Below are positions 14,099 to 25,296 of a stretch of DNA of 64,000 nucleotides, piece after piece. Under the pieces are notes generated by a model. That model searched no databases and was not told the origin of the DNA. It saw nothing but the letters and a program-made list of their open reading frames with translations. The stretch is from Georgenia thermotolerans. Its GTDB lineage: Bacteria; Actinomycetota; Actinomycetes; Actinomycetales; Actinomycetaceae. Location: positions 1 through 64,000 of the forward strand of contig NZ_VUKF01000023.1 of NCBI RefSeq assembly GCF_009193185.1, written 5' to 3'. Each line of letters opens with the position of its first letter. Within the stretch, counting starts at the first letter, position 1. The translations under genes and the position numbers were made by a program.

Positions 14099-15592
14099 AT
14101 GCCGCACCGCACCGGATTCGATCGTGAACGCTATATCGCTCTGCAGTCGCGTCAGATCAAGGAGCGGCGCGCATCCATCGGCGGCAAGCTCTACCTGGAG
14201 ATGGGCGGCAAGCTCTTCGATGACATGCACGCCTCGCGCGTCCTGCCCGGCTTCACCCCGGACAACAAGATCGCGATGCTCGAGAGCCTCAAGGACGAGC
14301 TGGAGATCCTCGTCTGCCTCAACGCCAAGGACCTGGAGCGCCAGAAGGTGCGCGCGGACCTCGGCATCCCGTACGAGGAGGACGCCCTCCGGCTGATCGA
14401 CATCTTCCGCGAGCGCGGCTTCCTCGTGGAGCACGTCGTCCTCACCCAGTTCGAGGACAGCAACACCATGGCCCATGCCCTGAAGGACCGCATGGAGCGG
14501 CTGGGACTCAAGGTCGCCCGCCACCGCGTCATCCCGGGCTACCCCAGCAACACCGCACGGATCGTCTCCGACGAGGGCTTCGGCCGTAACGAGTATTCCG
14601 AGACGAGCCGTGACCTCATCGTGGTCACCGCCCCGGGCCCGGGCTCCGGCAAGCTCGCCACGTGCCTGTCGCAGGTGTACCACGACCACCAGCGTGGTCT
14701 GGTAGCCGGTTACGCCAAGTTCGAGACCTTTCCTATCTGGGACCTCTCGCTGGAGCACCCGGTGAACCTGGCCTATGAGGCTGCCACCGTCGACCTCGAC
14801 GACATCAACGTCATCGACCCCTTCCATCTCGCCGCCTACGGCGAGCAGGCCACCAGCTACAACCGTGACGTCGAGGTCTTCCCGCTGCTGAAGACCATGC
14901 TGGAGAAGCTCGATGGCACCTCTCCCTACAGGTCCCCGACCGACATGGGCGTGAACATGGTCGGCTCCTGCATCAGTGACGACGAGGTCTGCCGGGAGGC
15001 TGCCTACCAGGAGATCATCCGCCGTTACTACAAGGCCCTGGTGGCGGAGCGTCGCGACGAGCTCGACGACACCCTCTCGCAGCGGGTGGCCATGGTGATG
15101 AGCAAGGCCGGCACGTCCATCGCGCAACGCCGCGTGGTCGCCGCCGCCCTGGAGGTCGAGGCGGAGACCGGGGCCCCGGCCTCCGCCCTGGAGCTCGCCG
15201 ACGGCACCATCATCACCGGCAAGACGTCGGAGCTGCTGGGCTGCTCCGCCGCGATGCTGCTCAACGCCCTCAAGCACCTGGCGGGCATCGACCGGGAGAT
15301 CGACCTGCTCTCGCCGTCCTCGATCGAGCCGATCCAGACCCTGAAGACCGAGCACCTGGGTTCCCGCAACCCGCGGCTGCACACCGACGAGGTGCTCATC
15401 GCCCTGTCGGTCTCCGGCGCCTCCAGCCAGGACGCCCGCACGGCGCTACGGGAGCTGAAGAACCTGCGGCGCTGCGACGCCCACACCACCACGATCCTCG
15501 GCTCGGTGGACGAGGGCATCTTCCGCAACCTCGGCATCCTGGTGACCTCGGAGCCGAAGTACCAGCGCAAGGCGCTCTACCGGAAGCGCTGA
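14099..15592 (+). CDS. DUF1846 family protein
   Basis: A 497-residue protein that I recognise as DUF1846 (Pfam), mostly known from Firmicutes, Bifidobacterium and Actinomyces-like bacteria. The opening [20 protein letters not shown] and the stretch [17 protein letters not shown] are family hallmarks. [10 protein letters not shown] loop near residue 185 resembles a nucleotide-binding P-loop. The function is unknown. ATG 14099 gives the usual family length; upstream in-frame starts at 14072 and 14087 are possible. TAAAGT at 14052-14057 could be its -10 box. Parts of the gene use more A/T-ending codons than its neighbours, which may hint at transfer. It stands alone, converging on the next gene. 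Confidence 0.85.
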   Translation: MPHRTGFDRERYIALQSRQIKERRASIGGKLYLEMGGKLFDDMHASRVLPGFTPDNKIAMLESLKDELEILVCLNAKDLERQKVRADLGIPYEEDALRLIDIFRERGFLVEHVVLTQFEDSNTMAHALKDRMERLGLKVARHRVIPGYPSNTARIVSDEGFGRNEYSETSRDLIVVTAPGPGSGKLATCLSQVYHDHQRGLVAGYAKFETFPIWDLSLEHPVNLAYEAATVDLDDINVIDPFHLAAYGEQATSYNRDVEVFPLLKTMLEKLDGTSPYRSPTDMGVNMVGSCISDDEVCREAAYQEIIRRYYKALVAERRDELDDTLSQRVAMVMSKAGTSIAQRRVVAAALEVEAETGAPASALELADGTIITGKTSELLGCSAAMLLNALKHLAGIDREIDLLSPSSIEPIQTLKTEHLGSRNPRLHTDEVLIALSVSGASSQDARTALRELKNLRRCDAHTTTILGSVDEGIFRNLGILVTSEPKYQRKALYRKR

Positions 15593-15651
15593 GCTCCCGG
15601 GTTGCCGACGAGCCGCAGGTCGGCAAGATCGCTTCTCCCGCGGCCTCGTCC

Positions 15652-17268
15652 CTATCCGGAGAGCACCCGGTGCACCGAGGCGACGGCACTCGACCCCTCA
15701 CCGACGGCGGCGGCGACCCGCTTCATCGACCCGCGCCGCACGTCGCCGGCGGCGAAGACCCGCGGGACCGACGTCTCGAACGGCAACGGCTCCCGGCCGA
15801 GACGCTGCCACCTCTCGAGCGCCAGGGCGACGTCGGTCCCGGTGCGGATGAACCCCGACTCGTCGCGATCGATGCCGTCGAGCCAGGACGTCGCCGGCTC
15901 CGCGCCGATGAAGCAGAACAGGGCCCGCGCCTCGACGTCGCCCGCGGTGTCGATGCGCACGGCCTCGAGATCGTGGTCGCCCGCGAGCGCGGTGACGTTC
16001 GACCCGGCGTGCAGATGGATGCGGGGCTCCTCGAAGATGCGGTCGACCAGGTAGGAGGACATGCGAGCGCGCAGGTCTGTCCCTCGCACGACCAGGTGCA
16101 CGGGGCAGCCGCTCGCCGAGAGGAACAGCGCTGCCTGGCCTGCCGAGTTCGCGCCCCCGACCACGACGACCGGGGACCCGCGCACCTGCTTCAGCTCGAG
16201 CGGGGTGGCGGCGTAGTAGATGCCGGTGCGTTCGAAGTCGTCCCACCGCTCGAGGCCGAGGCGACGGTAGGCGGCACCGGACGTCACCATCGCCGACCGG
16301 GCGCGGATCGAGCGGCCGTCAGAGAGCCTGACCTCGATCTCGGTCTCCTCGGCCGTCAGGCTCACCGCCTCGCACGGGGCGTACACCCGCACGCCGAACT
16401 TGATGGCCTGCAGGACGGCTTGCCCGATCAGGTCACCGCCGCTGACCCCGAAGGGGAACCCGAGGAAATTCTCGATCCGTGACGTCGCCGCGGCCTGACC
16501 GCCGGGTGCCACGGCTTCCAGCAAGACGGTGCTCAGCCCTTCGGAGGCCCCGTAGATCGCCGCCGCGAGGCCTGCCGGCCCGCCGCCGACCACCACGAGG
16601 TCGACGAACCCCTCGTCGCCTGGCTCGTAGCTCAGTCCCAGGCGCTCGGCGACGGCCCCGGGCGTGGCGCGGAGGATGGGCTCGCCCTGGATGAAGGCGA
16701 TGGGCAGATCCGAGACGGCGTAGTCGTGCGCACGGGACAGCGACTGACCCGGCTCGAGCGGCAGCGCGGTGTGCACGAGGTCGAAACGCTCGGCGAAGCG
16801 GCGCAGCGCGAGGAACTCCCGAGAGCTCCCCGCCCCCACGAACTTCAGGGTGAGGGCCGCCGGTCCACGTCGCATCCACTCGCGCCGTGCCCACAGCGCG
16901 TGCAGGACGAGATCACCGAGCTCGTCGTCCTCGGCGAGGATGCGCCGCAGGTCGGCTCGTGAGAGGACCCGGACCCGGCTCGGCACCGTCGCGCGCGCCG
17001 ACAGGAAGGCGCGCTGACCGTTGAGCAGACCGAGGTCGCCGGTGAAGGAGCGCGGGCCGAACGTCACGACGACCTGTTCGCCCATCCAGTACATGGCGTC
17101 ACGGACGAGCTCGACCTCGCCCTCCTCCACGAGCGCCATCGGGTAGAGGTCACCGGCGCGGACCAGGTACTCCCCGGCGGGGATCTCCCGAGGCTCGGCA
17201 CGGGAGGTCAGCCGCTCCCACTGCGCATCGGTCAGAGAGGGGGCGATCGCGCCGCCGTCGTCCTGCAC
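15652..17268 (-). CDS. Flavoprotein with cyclic-nucleotide-binding-like domain, TrxR-like but lacking CxxC
   Basis: A 538-residue two-part protein. Residues about 1-130 resemble a CRP/cNMP-binding beta-roll (GEYLVRAGDLYPMALVEEGEVEL, then FTGDLGLLNGQ). A thioredoxin-like linker follows. From about residue 220 there is a thioredoxin-reductase-like FAD/NAD(P) fold: VVGGGPAGLAAAIYGASEG, VVGGANSAGQAA and FAAGDVRRGSMKRVA. The redox CxxC of thioredoxin reductase is replaced by YYAATP, so it is not a standard thioredoxin reductase. Family members are often misnamed as such. GTG 17268 has a strong ribosome site (GGAGGGA). It might sense a ligand through the N-terminal domain; the substrate is unknown. 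Confidence 0.82.
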   Translation of the reverse strand: MQDDGGAIAPSLTDAQWERLTSRAEPREIPAGEYLVRAGDLYPMALVEEGEVELVRDAMYWMGEQVVVTFGPRSFTGDLGLLNGQRAFLSARATVPSRVRVLSRADLRRILAEDDELGDLVLHALWARREWMRRGPAALTLKFVGAGSSREFLALRRFAERFDLVHTALPLEPGQSLSRAHDYAVSDLPIAFIQGEPILRATPGAVAERLGLSYEPGDEGFVDLVVVGGGPAGLAAAIYGASEGLSTVLLEAVAPGGQAAATSRIENFLGFPFGVSGGDLIGQAVLQAIKFGVRVYAPCEAVSLTAEETEIEVRLSDGRSIRARSAMVTSGAAYRRLGLERWDDFERTGIYYAATPLELKQVRGSPVVVVGGANSAGQAALFLSASGCPVHLVVRGTDLRARMSSYLVDRIFEEPRIHLHAGSNVTALAGDHDLEAVRIDTAGDVEARALFCFIGAEPATSWLDGIDRDESGFIRTGTDVALALERWQRLGREPLPFETSVPRVFAAGDVRRGSMKRVAAAVGEGSSAVASVHRVLSG

Positions 17269-17411
17269 CGGTGTCTCCCTCCTGCTGCCGCGATTCTGGG
17301 CAGGTGGGTGGGTGATTCTCGGCAAGGCGGCCGCCGGTGGGTCCGGGCGAGCACCTGAGCCGTCCGACGGCGCCGACACTACTCCGCGCGCGCATGGCGG
17401 CTGAAGGCCCC

Positions 17412-17430
17412 ACCGGCATGGCCTGCCGGT
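17412..17430 (-). terminator. Short hairpin after the metallopeptidase gene
   Basis: ACCGGCA (17412-17418) pairs with TGCCGGT (17424-17430) around a 5-base loop. It begins 14 bases past the stop of the minus-strand metallopeptidase gene. The stem is only 7 bp and has no U-tract. Confidence 0.4.
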
Positions 17431-17443
17431 CGGACATCGCTGC

Positions 17444-18313
17444 CTACAGCCGCTGCGCGGCGAACGTGTCGCAGGCGGCGAGGGTGCCCTGCTCGTAACC
17501 CGTGGTGAACCACCGCACCCGCTGCTCCGACGACCCGTGCGTCCACGACTCCGGGTTGACCTGCTGGCCCGCCCCGGCCTGGATCCGGTCGTCGCCGACG
17601 GCGGCCGCGGCGTCGAGGGCGTCGCCGATCTGCTCCTGCGTCGGCGGCTTGAGGAAGGTCTGGCCGGAGTCGGGGTCGACGACGCTCGCGGCATGGCCCA
17701 CCCACAGCCCGGCGTAGCAGTCGGCCTGGAGCTCCAGGCGCACGCCGTCGGACTCCGGACCCGTGGACCGCTGGTCGATGGTCGCCATGGTGCCCAGCTG
17801 GTTCTGGATGTGGTGGCCCCACTCGTGGGCCACGATGTACTCCTGCGCCAGCGGCGCGTTCTCCGCCCCCAGCTGGGTCTCGAGCTGGTCGAAGAAGCCC
17901 AGGTCGAGGTAGACGCTCTGGTCCGGCGGGCAGTAGAAGGGCCCGACGGCGGAGGTCGCGTTGCCGCACCCGGTCGCCACCTCCCCCTCGAAGAGGTTGA
18001 AGCCAGGCTGGCGGTACTGGACCCCGCCCTGCTCCGGCAGCGCGGTCTCCCAGTACACGTCGAGCGCGTCGGCCGTGTAGACCATGCGGCAGTCCGTGTA
18101 CTTGTTGGCGTCAGCCCCAGTCACGCAGTGCGCGAAGTCCTCGCTCGAGCCGGTCGTCGGCTGCTGCTCGCCGCCCAGGATGTTGGTGCCTGTGAACAGG
18201 TACACGAGCAGCGCGACCAGCCCGATCCCGCCGCCGCCCACTGCGATGCCGCGGCCACCGCCGCCCCGGCGCACCCGGCTGGTGTCCGCGCGGACGTCGT
18301 TGTTGAAGGTCAT
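17444..18313 (-). CDS. Neutral zinc metallopeptidase (YpfJ family), membrane-anchored
   Basis: A 289-residue protein of the putative neutral zinc metallopeptidase family (YpfJ type). A basic Gly/Arg-rich N-terminus precedes one transmembrane helix (GLVALLVYLFTG, residues about 30-43), so the catalytic domain should face outside. The zinc site is AHEWGHHIQNQ (HExxH), with the downstream glutamate in LELQADCYAGLW. Cysteine pairs in the outer domain probably form disulfides. Its physiological substrate is not known. It diverges from an APH-family gene. Confidence 0.9.
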   Translation of the reverse strand: MTFNNDVRADTSRVRRGGGGRGIAVGGGGIGLVALLVYLFTGTNILGGEQQPTTGSSEDFAHCVTGADANKYTDCRMVYTADALDVYWETALPEQGGVQYRQPGFNLFEGEVATGCGNATSAVGPFYCPPDQSVYLDLGFFDQLETQLGAENAPLAQEYIVAHEWGHHIQNQLGTMATIDQRSTGPESDGVRLELQADCYAGLWVGHAASVVDPDSGQTFLKPPTQEQIGDALDAAAAVGDDRIQAGAGQQVNPESWTHGSSEQRVRWFTTGYEQGTLAACDTFAAQRL

Positions 18314-18527
18314 GGACCGACGGTAATCGGGACGGACCTGGCCCGCCCCGCGGGAAGCCCGGGAACGCCGGCGGCGGAGAGGAGCGGCGGGGCCGGTAGC
18401 GAGCGCGAGACCGCCAGCGGGGGGAGGGGAGCGCCGGGGGCCGCGCGGGAGTCCGCGCCGACGGCGACGTGAGATGCTGCCGCTCGCGCTTCGCCGGGAG
18501 CGTCACGGTCCAGGGAGGAGCGCCAGC

Positions 18528-19406
18528 GTGGCCGACAAGCCCGCCGCCGAGGTCGCCGTCGACGCCGGCCTGGTGCGCCGCCTGCTCGCGGCGCAGCACC
18601 CCGACCTCGCCGACCTGCCGCTCCGCCTGGTCGCCAGCGGCTGGGACAACGTCATCTACCGGCTCGGCGACGACATTGCCGTCCGGCTGCCGCGCCGCGC
18701 GGCCGCCGCCGGTCTCATCGAGCACGAGCAGCGCTGGCTCCCGGTGCTCGCCCCGCGCCTGCCGGTCGCCGTCCCGGCCCCCGTCCGCCGCGGCGTGCCC
18801 GGCCACGGCTACCCGTGGGCGTGGACGGTGACCCGGTGGATGGCCGGGACGACGGCGGCCGAGGCGCCGCCGGGGGAGCGGCGGGCGCTGGCCGAGCCGC
18901 TGGCCGCGTTCGTCACCGCGCTGCACCGGCCCGCCCCCGCCGACGCGCCGCTCAACCCGGTCCGCGGGGTGCCGCTGCCCACGCGCCACGATGCCGTCGT
19001 CGGTCGGCTCACGGGCGGGCTCGTCCCGCAGGCGGAGCGCGCCGCCGCGCTGTGGGCCGAGCTCAGCGCCACGCCCGCGTGGGCCGGGCCGGCGCTGTGG
19101 CTCCACGGCGACCTGCACCCGGCGAACCTCGTGGTGGCGGACGGCGCCCTGGCGGCGGTCCTCGACTTCGGCGACCTCACCGCCGGCGACCCGGCCACCG
19201 ACCTCGCCGCCGCCTGGCTGACCTTCGACGCCGCCGGGCGCGAACGATTCGTGCGGGCGCTGGGCGACGCCTACGACGCCGCCACGTGGCGCCGCGCCCG
19301 CGGCTGGGCCCTGGCCCTCGCCACGGCCCTGATCGCCCACTCCGACGACGCGCCCGTGCTGCGCGCGGTGGGCGACCACGCCCTGCGCGAGGTCCTGGCC
19401 GGCTGA
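18528..19406 (+). CDS. APH-family small-molecule kinase
   Basis: A 292-residue aminoglycoside-phosphotransferase-fold protein. The catalytic loop is LHGDLHPANLVV (HGD-x-H-x2-N) and the metal-binding motif is VLDFGDLTAGDPATDLA. The N-terminal lobe has SGWDNVIYRLGDDIAVRLP. It should phosphorylate a small hydroxylated compound; such proteins are diverse and resistance should not be assumed. GTG 18528 was chosen for its ribosome site (cagggaggag); an upstream ATG at 18474 lacks one. Confidence 0.85.
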   Translation: MADKPAAEVAVDAGLVRRLLAAQHPDLADLPLRLVASGWDNVIYRLGDDIAVRLPRRAAAAGLIEHEQRWLPVLAPRLPVAVPAPVRRGVPGHGYPWAWTVTRWMAGTTAAEAPPGERRALAEPLAAFVTALHRPAPADAPLNPVRGVPLPTRHDAVVGRLTGGLVPQAERAAALWAELSATPAWAGPALWLHGDLHPANLVVADGALAAVLDFGDLTAGDPATDLAAAWLTFDAAGRERFVRALGDAYDAATWRRARGWALALATALIAHSDDAPVLRAVGDHALREVLAG

Positions 19407-19412
19407 GCCGAT

Positions 19413-19437
19413 CGACGGCACCCGACCGCCGCCGTCG
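19413..19437 (+). terminator. Hairpin after the APH-family gene
   Basis: CGACGGC (19413-19419) pairs with GCCGTCG (19431-19437) around an 11-base loop, starting 7 bases after the stop. The stem is GC-rich without a U-tract. Confidence 0.4.
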
Positions 19438-19541
19438 GACGTGGCGAAATTGGCAGGAACGCGCGAAGCGGACCGCCGTACACTGGAACGGCGCCCGCTG
19501 CGGCTTCACCCTTCCCCCATGACATGTCTTGAGGTCTGCCT

Positions 19542-21155
19542 GTGATCACCGCCCATGACGTCTCCGTACGCATCGGCGCCCGTGAGCTCTTGCACGAGGC
19601 GTCGTTCCGCGTCGACGCGGGCATGCGCATCGGGCTCGTGGGCCGCAACGGCGCCGGCAAGACCACCCTGACCAAGCTGCTCTCCGGCCAGGAGGAGACC
19701 GCCTCCGTCATCGAGCACACCGGCCAGATCGTCCGCACCGGGGAGATCGGCTACCTGCCGCAGGACCCGCGCACCGGCGACCTGCACGTCCTGGCCCGCG
19801 ACCGGGTGCTCTCCGCCCGCGGCATCGACGCCATCCTGCGCCGCATCCGCAAGGCCGAGCAGACCATGGCCACCGCCACCGGCGACGCCCAGGTCAAGGC
19901 GATGGAGCGCTACGCCCGCCTCGACGCCGAGTTCACCGCCCAGGGCGGCTTCGCCGCGGAGGCCGAGGCCGCGCGCATCACCTCCAACCTCGGCCTGCCC
20001 CAGCGGGTGCTCGAGCAGCCGCTGGAGACCCTCTCCGGCGGCCAGCGCCGCCGGGTGGAGCTCGCGCGCATCCTCTTCTCCGGCGTCGACACCCTGCTCC
20101 TGGACGAGCCGACCAACCACCTCGACCACGACTCGATCGTCTGGCTGCGCGACTACCTCAAGACCTACAACGGCGGGTTCATCGTCATCAGCCACGACGT
20201 CGAGCTGCTGCGCGAGACGGTCAACCACGTCTTCTTCCTCGACGCCAACCGCGGCGTCCTCGACGTGTACAACATGGGCTGGGACGCCTACGTCAAGCAG
20301 CGCGAGGCCGACGAGCGGCGCCGGCGCCGCGAGCGGGCCAACGCCGAGAAGAAGGCCGGCGCCCTCATGGCCCAGGCCGACAAGATGCGCGCCAAGGCGA
20401 CCAAGACCGTCGCCGCGCAGAACATGGCCCGGCGCGCCGAGCGGCTCATGTCCGGGCTGGAGGAGACCCGCCGGGCGGACAAGGTCGCGCACCTGCGCTT
20501 CCCCGACCCCGCCCCCTGCGGCAAGACGCCCCTGACGGCCGAGGGGCTGAGCAAGTCCTACGGCTCCCTCGAGGTCTTCACCGACGTCAACCTCGCCATC
20601 GACCGCGGCTCCAAGGTCGTCATCCTCGGCATGAACGGCGCCGGCAAGACGACGCTGCTGCGGATCCTCGGCGGGGTGGAGGAGCCCGACACCGGCGAGG
20701 TCATCCCCGGGCACGGCCTCAAGGTCGGCTACTACGCCCAGGAGCACGAGACGCTCGACGTCGAGCGCACCGTGGTGGAAAACCTCCGCTCGGCGGCCCC
20801 GGACCTGGACGAGACCGGCGTGCGCAGCGTGCTCGGCTCCTTCCTCTTCTCGGGGGAGGACGCCGACAAGCCGGCCAAGGTGCTCTCCGGCGGGGAGAAG
20901 ACCCGGCTCGCGCTCGCGGTCCTCGTCGTCTCCTCCGCCAACGTGCTGCTGCTCGACGAGCCGACGAACAACCTCGACCCGGCCAGCCGGGAGGAGATCC
21001 TCGCCGCGCTGCGGACCTTCACCGGCGCCGTCGTGCTCGTCACCCACGACGAGGGCGCCGTCGAGGCCCTCCAGCCCGAGCGGGTCCTCCTGCTGCCCGA
21101 CGCCGACGAGGACCTCTGGAACGACAGCTACCTCGACCTGGTCACGCTCGCCTGA
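19542..21155 (+). CDS. ABC-F family ATPase (translation factor type)
   Basis: A 537-residue soluble protein with two ABC ATPase domains and no membrane part. Walker A motifs are GRNGAGKTT and GMNGAGKTT; signatures are LSGGQRRRVELAR and LSGGEKTRLALA; Walker B motifs are LLLDEPTNHLD and LLLDEPTNNLD. The charged linker between them (READERRRRRERANAEKK onward) matches the ABC-F arm that enters the ribosomal tRNA exit region. It probably helps stalled or starting ribosomes. A role in antibiotic protection is possible but unproven. TACACT at 19479-19484 is a candidate -10 box. Confidence 0.9.
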   Translation: MITAHDVSVRIGARELLHEASFRVDAGMRIGLVGRNGAGKTTLTKLLSGQEETASVIEHTGQIVRTGEIGYLPQDPRTGDLHVLARDRVLSARGIDAILRRIRKAEQTMATATGDAQVKAMERYARLDAEFTAQGGFAAEAEAARITSNLGLPQRVLEQPLETLSGGQRRRVELARILFSGVDTLLLDEPTNHLDHDSIVWLRDYLKTYNGGFIVISHDVELLRETVNHVFFLDANRGVLDVYNMGWDAYVKQREADERRRRRERANAEKKAGALMAQADKMRAKATKTVAAQNMARRAERLMSGLEETRRADKVAHLRFPDPAPCGKTPLTAEGLSKSYGSLEVFTDVNLAIDRGSKVVILGMNGAGKTTLLRILGGVEEPDTGEVIPGHGLKVGYYAQEHETLDVERTVVENLRSAAPDLDETGVRSVLGSFLFSGEDADKPAKVLSGGEKTRLALAVLVVSSANVLLLDEPTNNLDPASREEILAALRTFTGAVVLVTHDEGAVEALQPERVLLLPDADEDLWNDSYLDLVTLA

Positions 21156-21161
21156 CCTGCG

Positions 21162-23646
<2,485 letters not shown>

Positions 23647-23714
23647 CCCACCCCGCACCTCACCGACAACCACCCGCGGCACCCCGGCGTGCCGAGAAGA
23701 AGGAGACAACGCAC

Positions 23715-24482
23715 ATGGGCCTGCTCGAGGGCAAGACGATCCTGGTCACCGGGGTCCTGAAGGACAACTCCATCGCCTTCCACGTGGCGCGCCTCGCCCA
23801 GGAGCAGGGCGCCGACGTGATCCTGTCCTCCTTCGGCCGCCAGTTCCGCCTCACCGAGATCACCGCCCGCCGCCTGCCGCAGCCCGCGCCGGTGGTCCAG
23901 CTGGACGTCCAGAGCGAGGAGGACCTCGCCAACCTCGCCGACGCCGTCCGTGAGCACGCCGACCACCTCGACGCCGTGGTGCACTCCATCGGGTTCGCGC
24001 CCCAGTCGGTCATGGGCGGCAACTTCCTCGCCGCCGAGTGGAAGGACGTCGCCACCGCCGTGGAGATCTCCGCCTTCTCGCTCAAGTCCCTGGCCGCGGC
24101 GGCCAAGCCGCTGATGGGCCCGGGCTCCGCCGTCGTCGGCCTGACCTTCGACGCCTCCTTCGCCTGGCCGGTCTACGACTGGATGGGCGTGGCCAAGGCC
24201 GCGTTCGAGGCCACCTCCCGCTACCTCGCCCGGGACCTGGGCAAGGAGGGCATCCGGGTCAACCTCGTCTCCGCCGGCCCCATCCGCACGACGGCGGCGA
24301 CCTCCATCCCCGGCTTCGACCAGGTCGAGGGCGGCTGGGGCGACCGCGCCCCGCTGGGCTGGGACGTCACCGACGCCGAGCCGACGGCCCGCACCGTCGT
24401 GGCGCTGTGCTCGGACTGGCTGCCCGCCACCACCGGGGAGATCGTGCACGCCGACGGCGGCGTGCACGCGATGGGGATCTGA
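23715..24482 (+). CDS. fabI: Enoyl-ACP reductase FabI (InhA type)
   Basis: A 255-residue enoyl-ACP reductase that completes each fatty acid elongation cycle. The family opening TILVTGVLKDNSIAFHVA is present, with the active site Y-x6-K in YDWMGVAKAAFEA and the C-terminal GEIVHADGGVHAMG. It belongs to the NADH-dependent FabI/InhA group, the target of isoniazid-type and diazaborine-type inhibitors in other species. A good ribosome site (aagaaggaga) precedes it. Its stop overlaps the next start by one base. Confidence 0.95.
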   Translation: MGLLEGKTILVTGVLKDNSIAFHVARLAQEQGADVILSSFGRQFRLTEITARRLPQPAPVVQLDVQSEEDLANLADAVREHADHLDAVVHSIGFAPQSVMGGNFLAAEWKDVATAVEISAFSLKSLAAAAKPLMGPGSAVVGLTFDASFAWPVYDWMGVAKAAFEATSRYLARDLGKEGIRVNLVSAGPIRTTAATSIPGFDQVEGGWGDRAPLGWDVTDAEPTARTVVALCSDWLPATTGEIVHADGGVHAMGI

Positions 24483-24982
24483 TGGCGCACACCCTGGTGC
24501 TCCTCCGGCACGCCAAGGCGGAGCCGGAGGGGGATCTCGGTGACGTGATGCGGCCGCTGGCCGCCACCGGCCGGCGGCAGGCCACCGCGCTGGGGCCGCA
24601 GCTGGCCGAGGCGGCCGGGGCCGTCGACCTCGCGCTCGTCTCCTCGGCGCTGCGCACCACCGAGACGCTCAAGCTGGTGGCCGCCGGGGTCACCGTGCGC
24701 GAGCAGAGCGTGGTCGAGGACCTCTACCAGGGCGGCCCGCGCACCGTGCTGGGCCTGCTGCAGGAGGTCGCCGAGGCGGCCCGCACGGTGCTCGTCGTCG
24801 GGCACGAGCCGACCATCTCGGGACTGGCCTACCTCCTGCACGACACCCGCGACGACCTGGCCCGGCAGGTCAGCCTCGGGGTGCCCACCGCCACCGCCTG
24901 CGTGCTGAGCGTGCCGGGCCCCTGGCGCGAGCTCGACCGGAGCACCGCCCACCTCGACCGGCTGGTCCGCTCGCCGCACTGA
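24482..24982 (+). CDS. SixA-like phosphohistidine phosphatase
   Basis: A 166-residue histidine-phosphatase-fold protein. The catalytic motif is LLRHAKAE (RH) and the second histidine is in VVGHEPTISG. It resembles SixA, which removes phosphate from phosphohistidine in E. coli; the actinobacterial substrate is not known. It is coupled to fabI (TGATG-type joint). A 20-bp direct repeat covers its stop codon. Confidence 0.85.
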   Translation: MAHTLVLLRHAKAEPEGDLGDVMRPLAATGRRQATALGPQLAEAAGAVDLALVSSALRTTETLKLVAAGVTVREQSVVEDLYQGGPRTVLGLLQEVAEAARTVLVVGHEPTISGLAYLLHDTRDDLARQVSLGVPTATACVLSVPGPWRELDRSTAHLDRLVRSPH

Positions 24983-25019
24983 CGGCCCTGAGGTGGCGAC
25001 CGCACTGACGGCCCTGAGG
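24974..25019 (+). repeat. 20-bp direct repeat duplicating a stop codon
   Basis: CCGCACTGACGGCCCTGAGG occurs at 24974-24993 and again at 25000-25019, 26 bp apart. The first copy spans the TGA of the SixA-like gene, so the gene end and its 3' flank are duplicated. Confidence 0.85.
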
Positions 25020-25124
25020 CCGCCGGCGCCACGGCTTCCTGACCGGCGCCCGTTTCCGTGCCCCCACCCCTGGTCGTGCGTCCGCACCGGAGGGACAATC
25101 GTGGGGTCGGAGGGAGGAGCCGAT

Positions 25125-25295
25125 ATGTGTTACGGAAGCTACCGCGAGTACTACCGGGCAGAGCAGGAGCGCCGCCGCCGCCAGGAGGAGACGACGACCC
25201 CGAAGGCCGAGCCGGAGAAGGAGACCGTCGCCCCGGTCGAGGCCGAGGTGCCCACCGAGTTCGTCGCTGAAGAGCTCGAACCCACCCTGCGCTGA
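25125..25295 (+). CDS. Small charged protein of unknown function
   Basis: A 56-residue protein starting MCYGSYREYYRAEQERRRR and continuing as an acidic Glu/Pro/Val-rich tail. The Arg/Glu-rich middle could be a short helix. A strong ribosome site (gggaggag) seven bases upstream and its good codon pattern support translation. It ends one base before the convergent serB gene. I recognise no family. Confidence 0.6.
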   Translation: MCYGSYREYYRAEQERRRRQEETTTPKAEPEKETVAPVEAEVPTEFVAEELEPTLR

Positions 25296-25296
25296 C

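Noticed and set aside
15652-17268. Thioredoxin reductase
   Set aside because: The essential CxxC is replaced by YYAATP and a cNMP-type domain is attached.
18528-19406. Aminoglycoside resistance kinase
   Set aside because: Only the general APH fold is visible; no resistance-gene-specific similarity or mobile context.
24974-25019. Phage or element attachment site
   Set aside because: No integrase or mobile genes; a 26-bp local duplication explains it.
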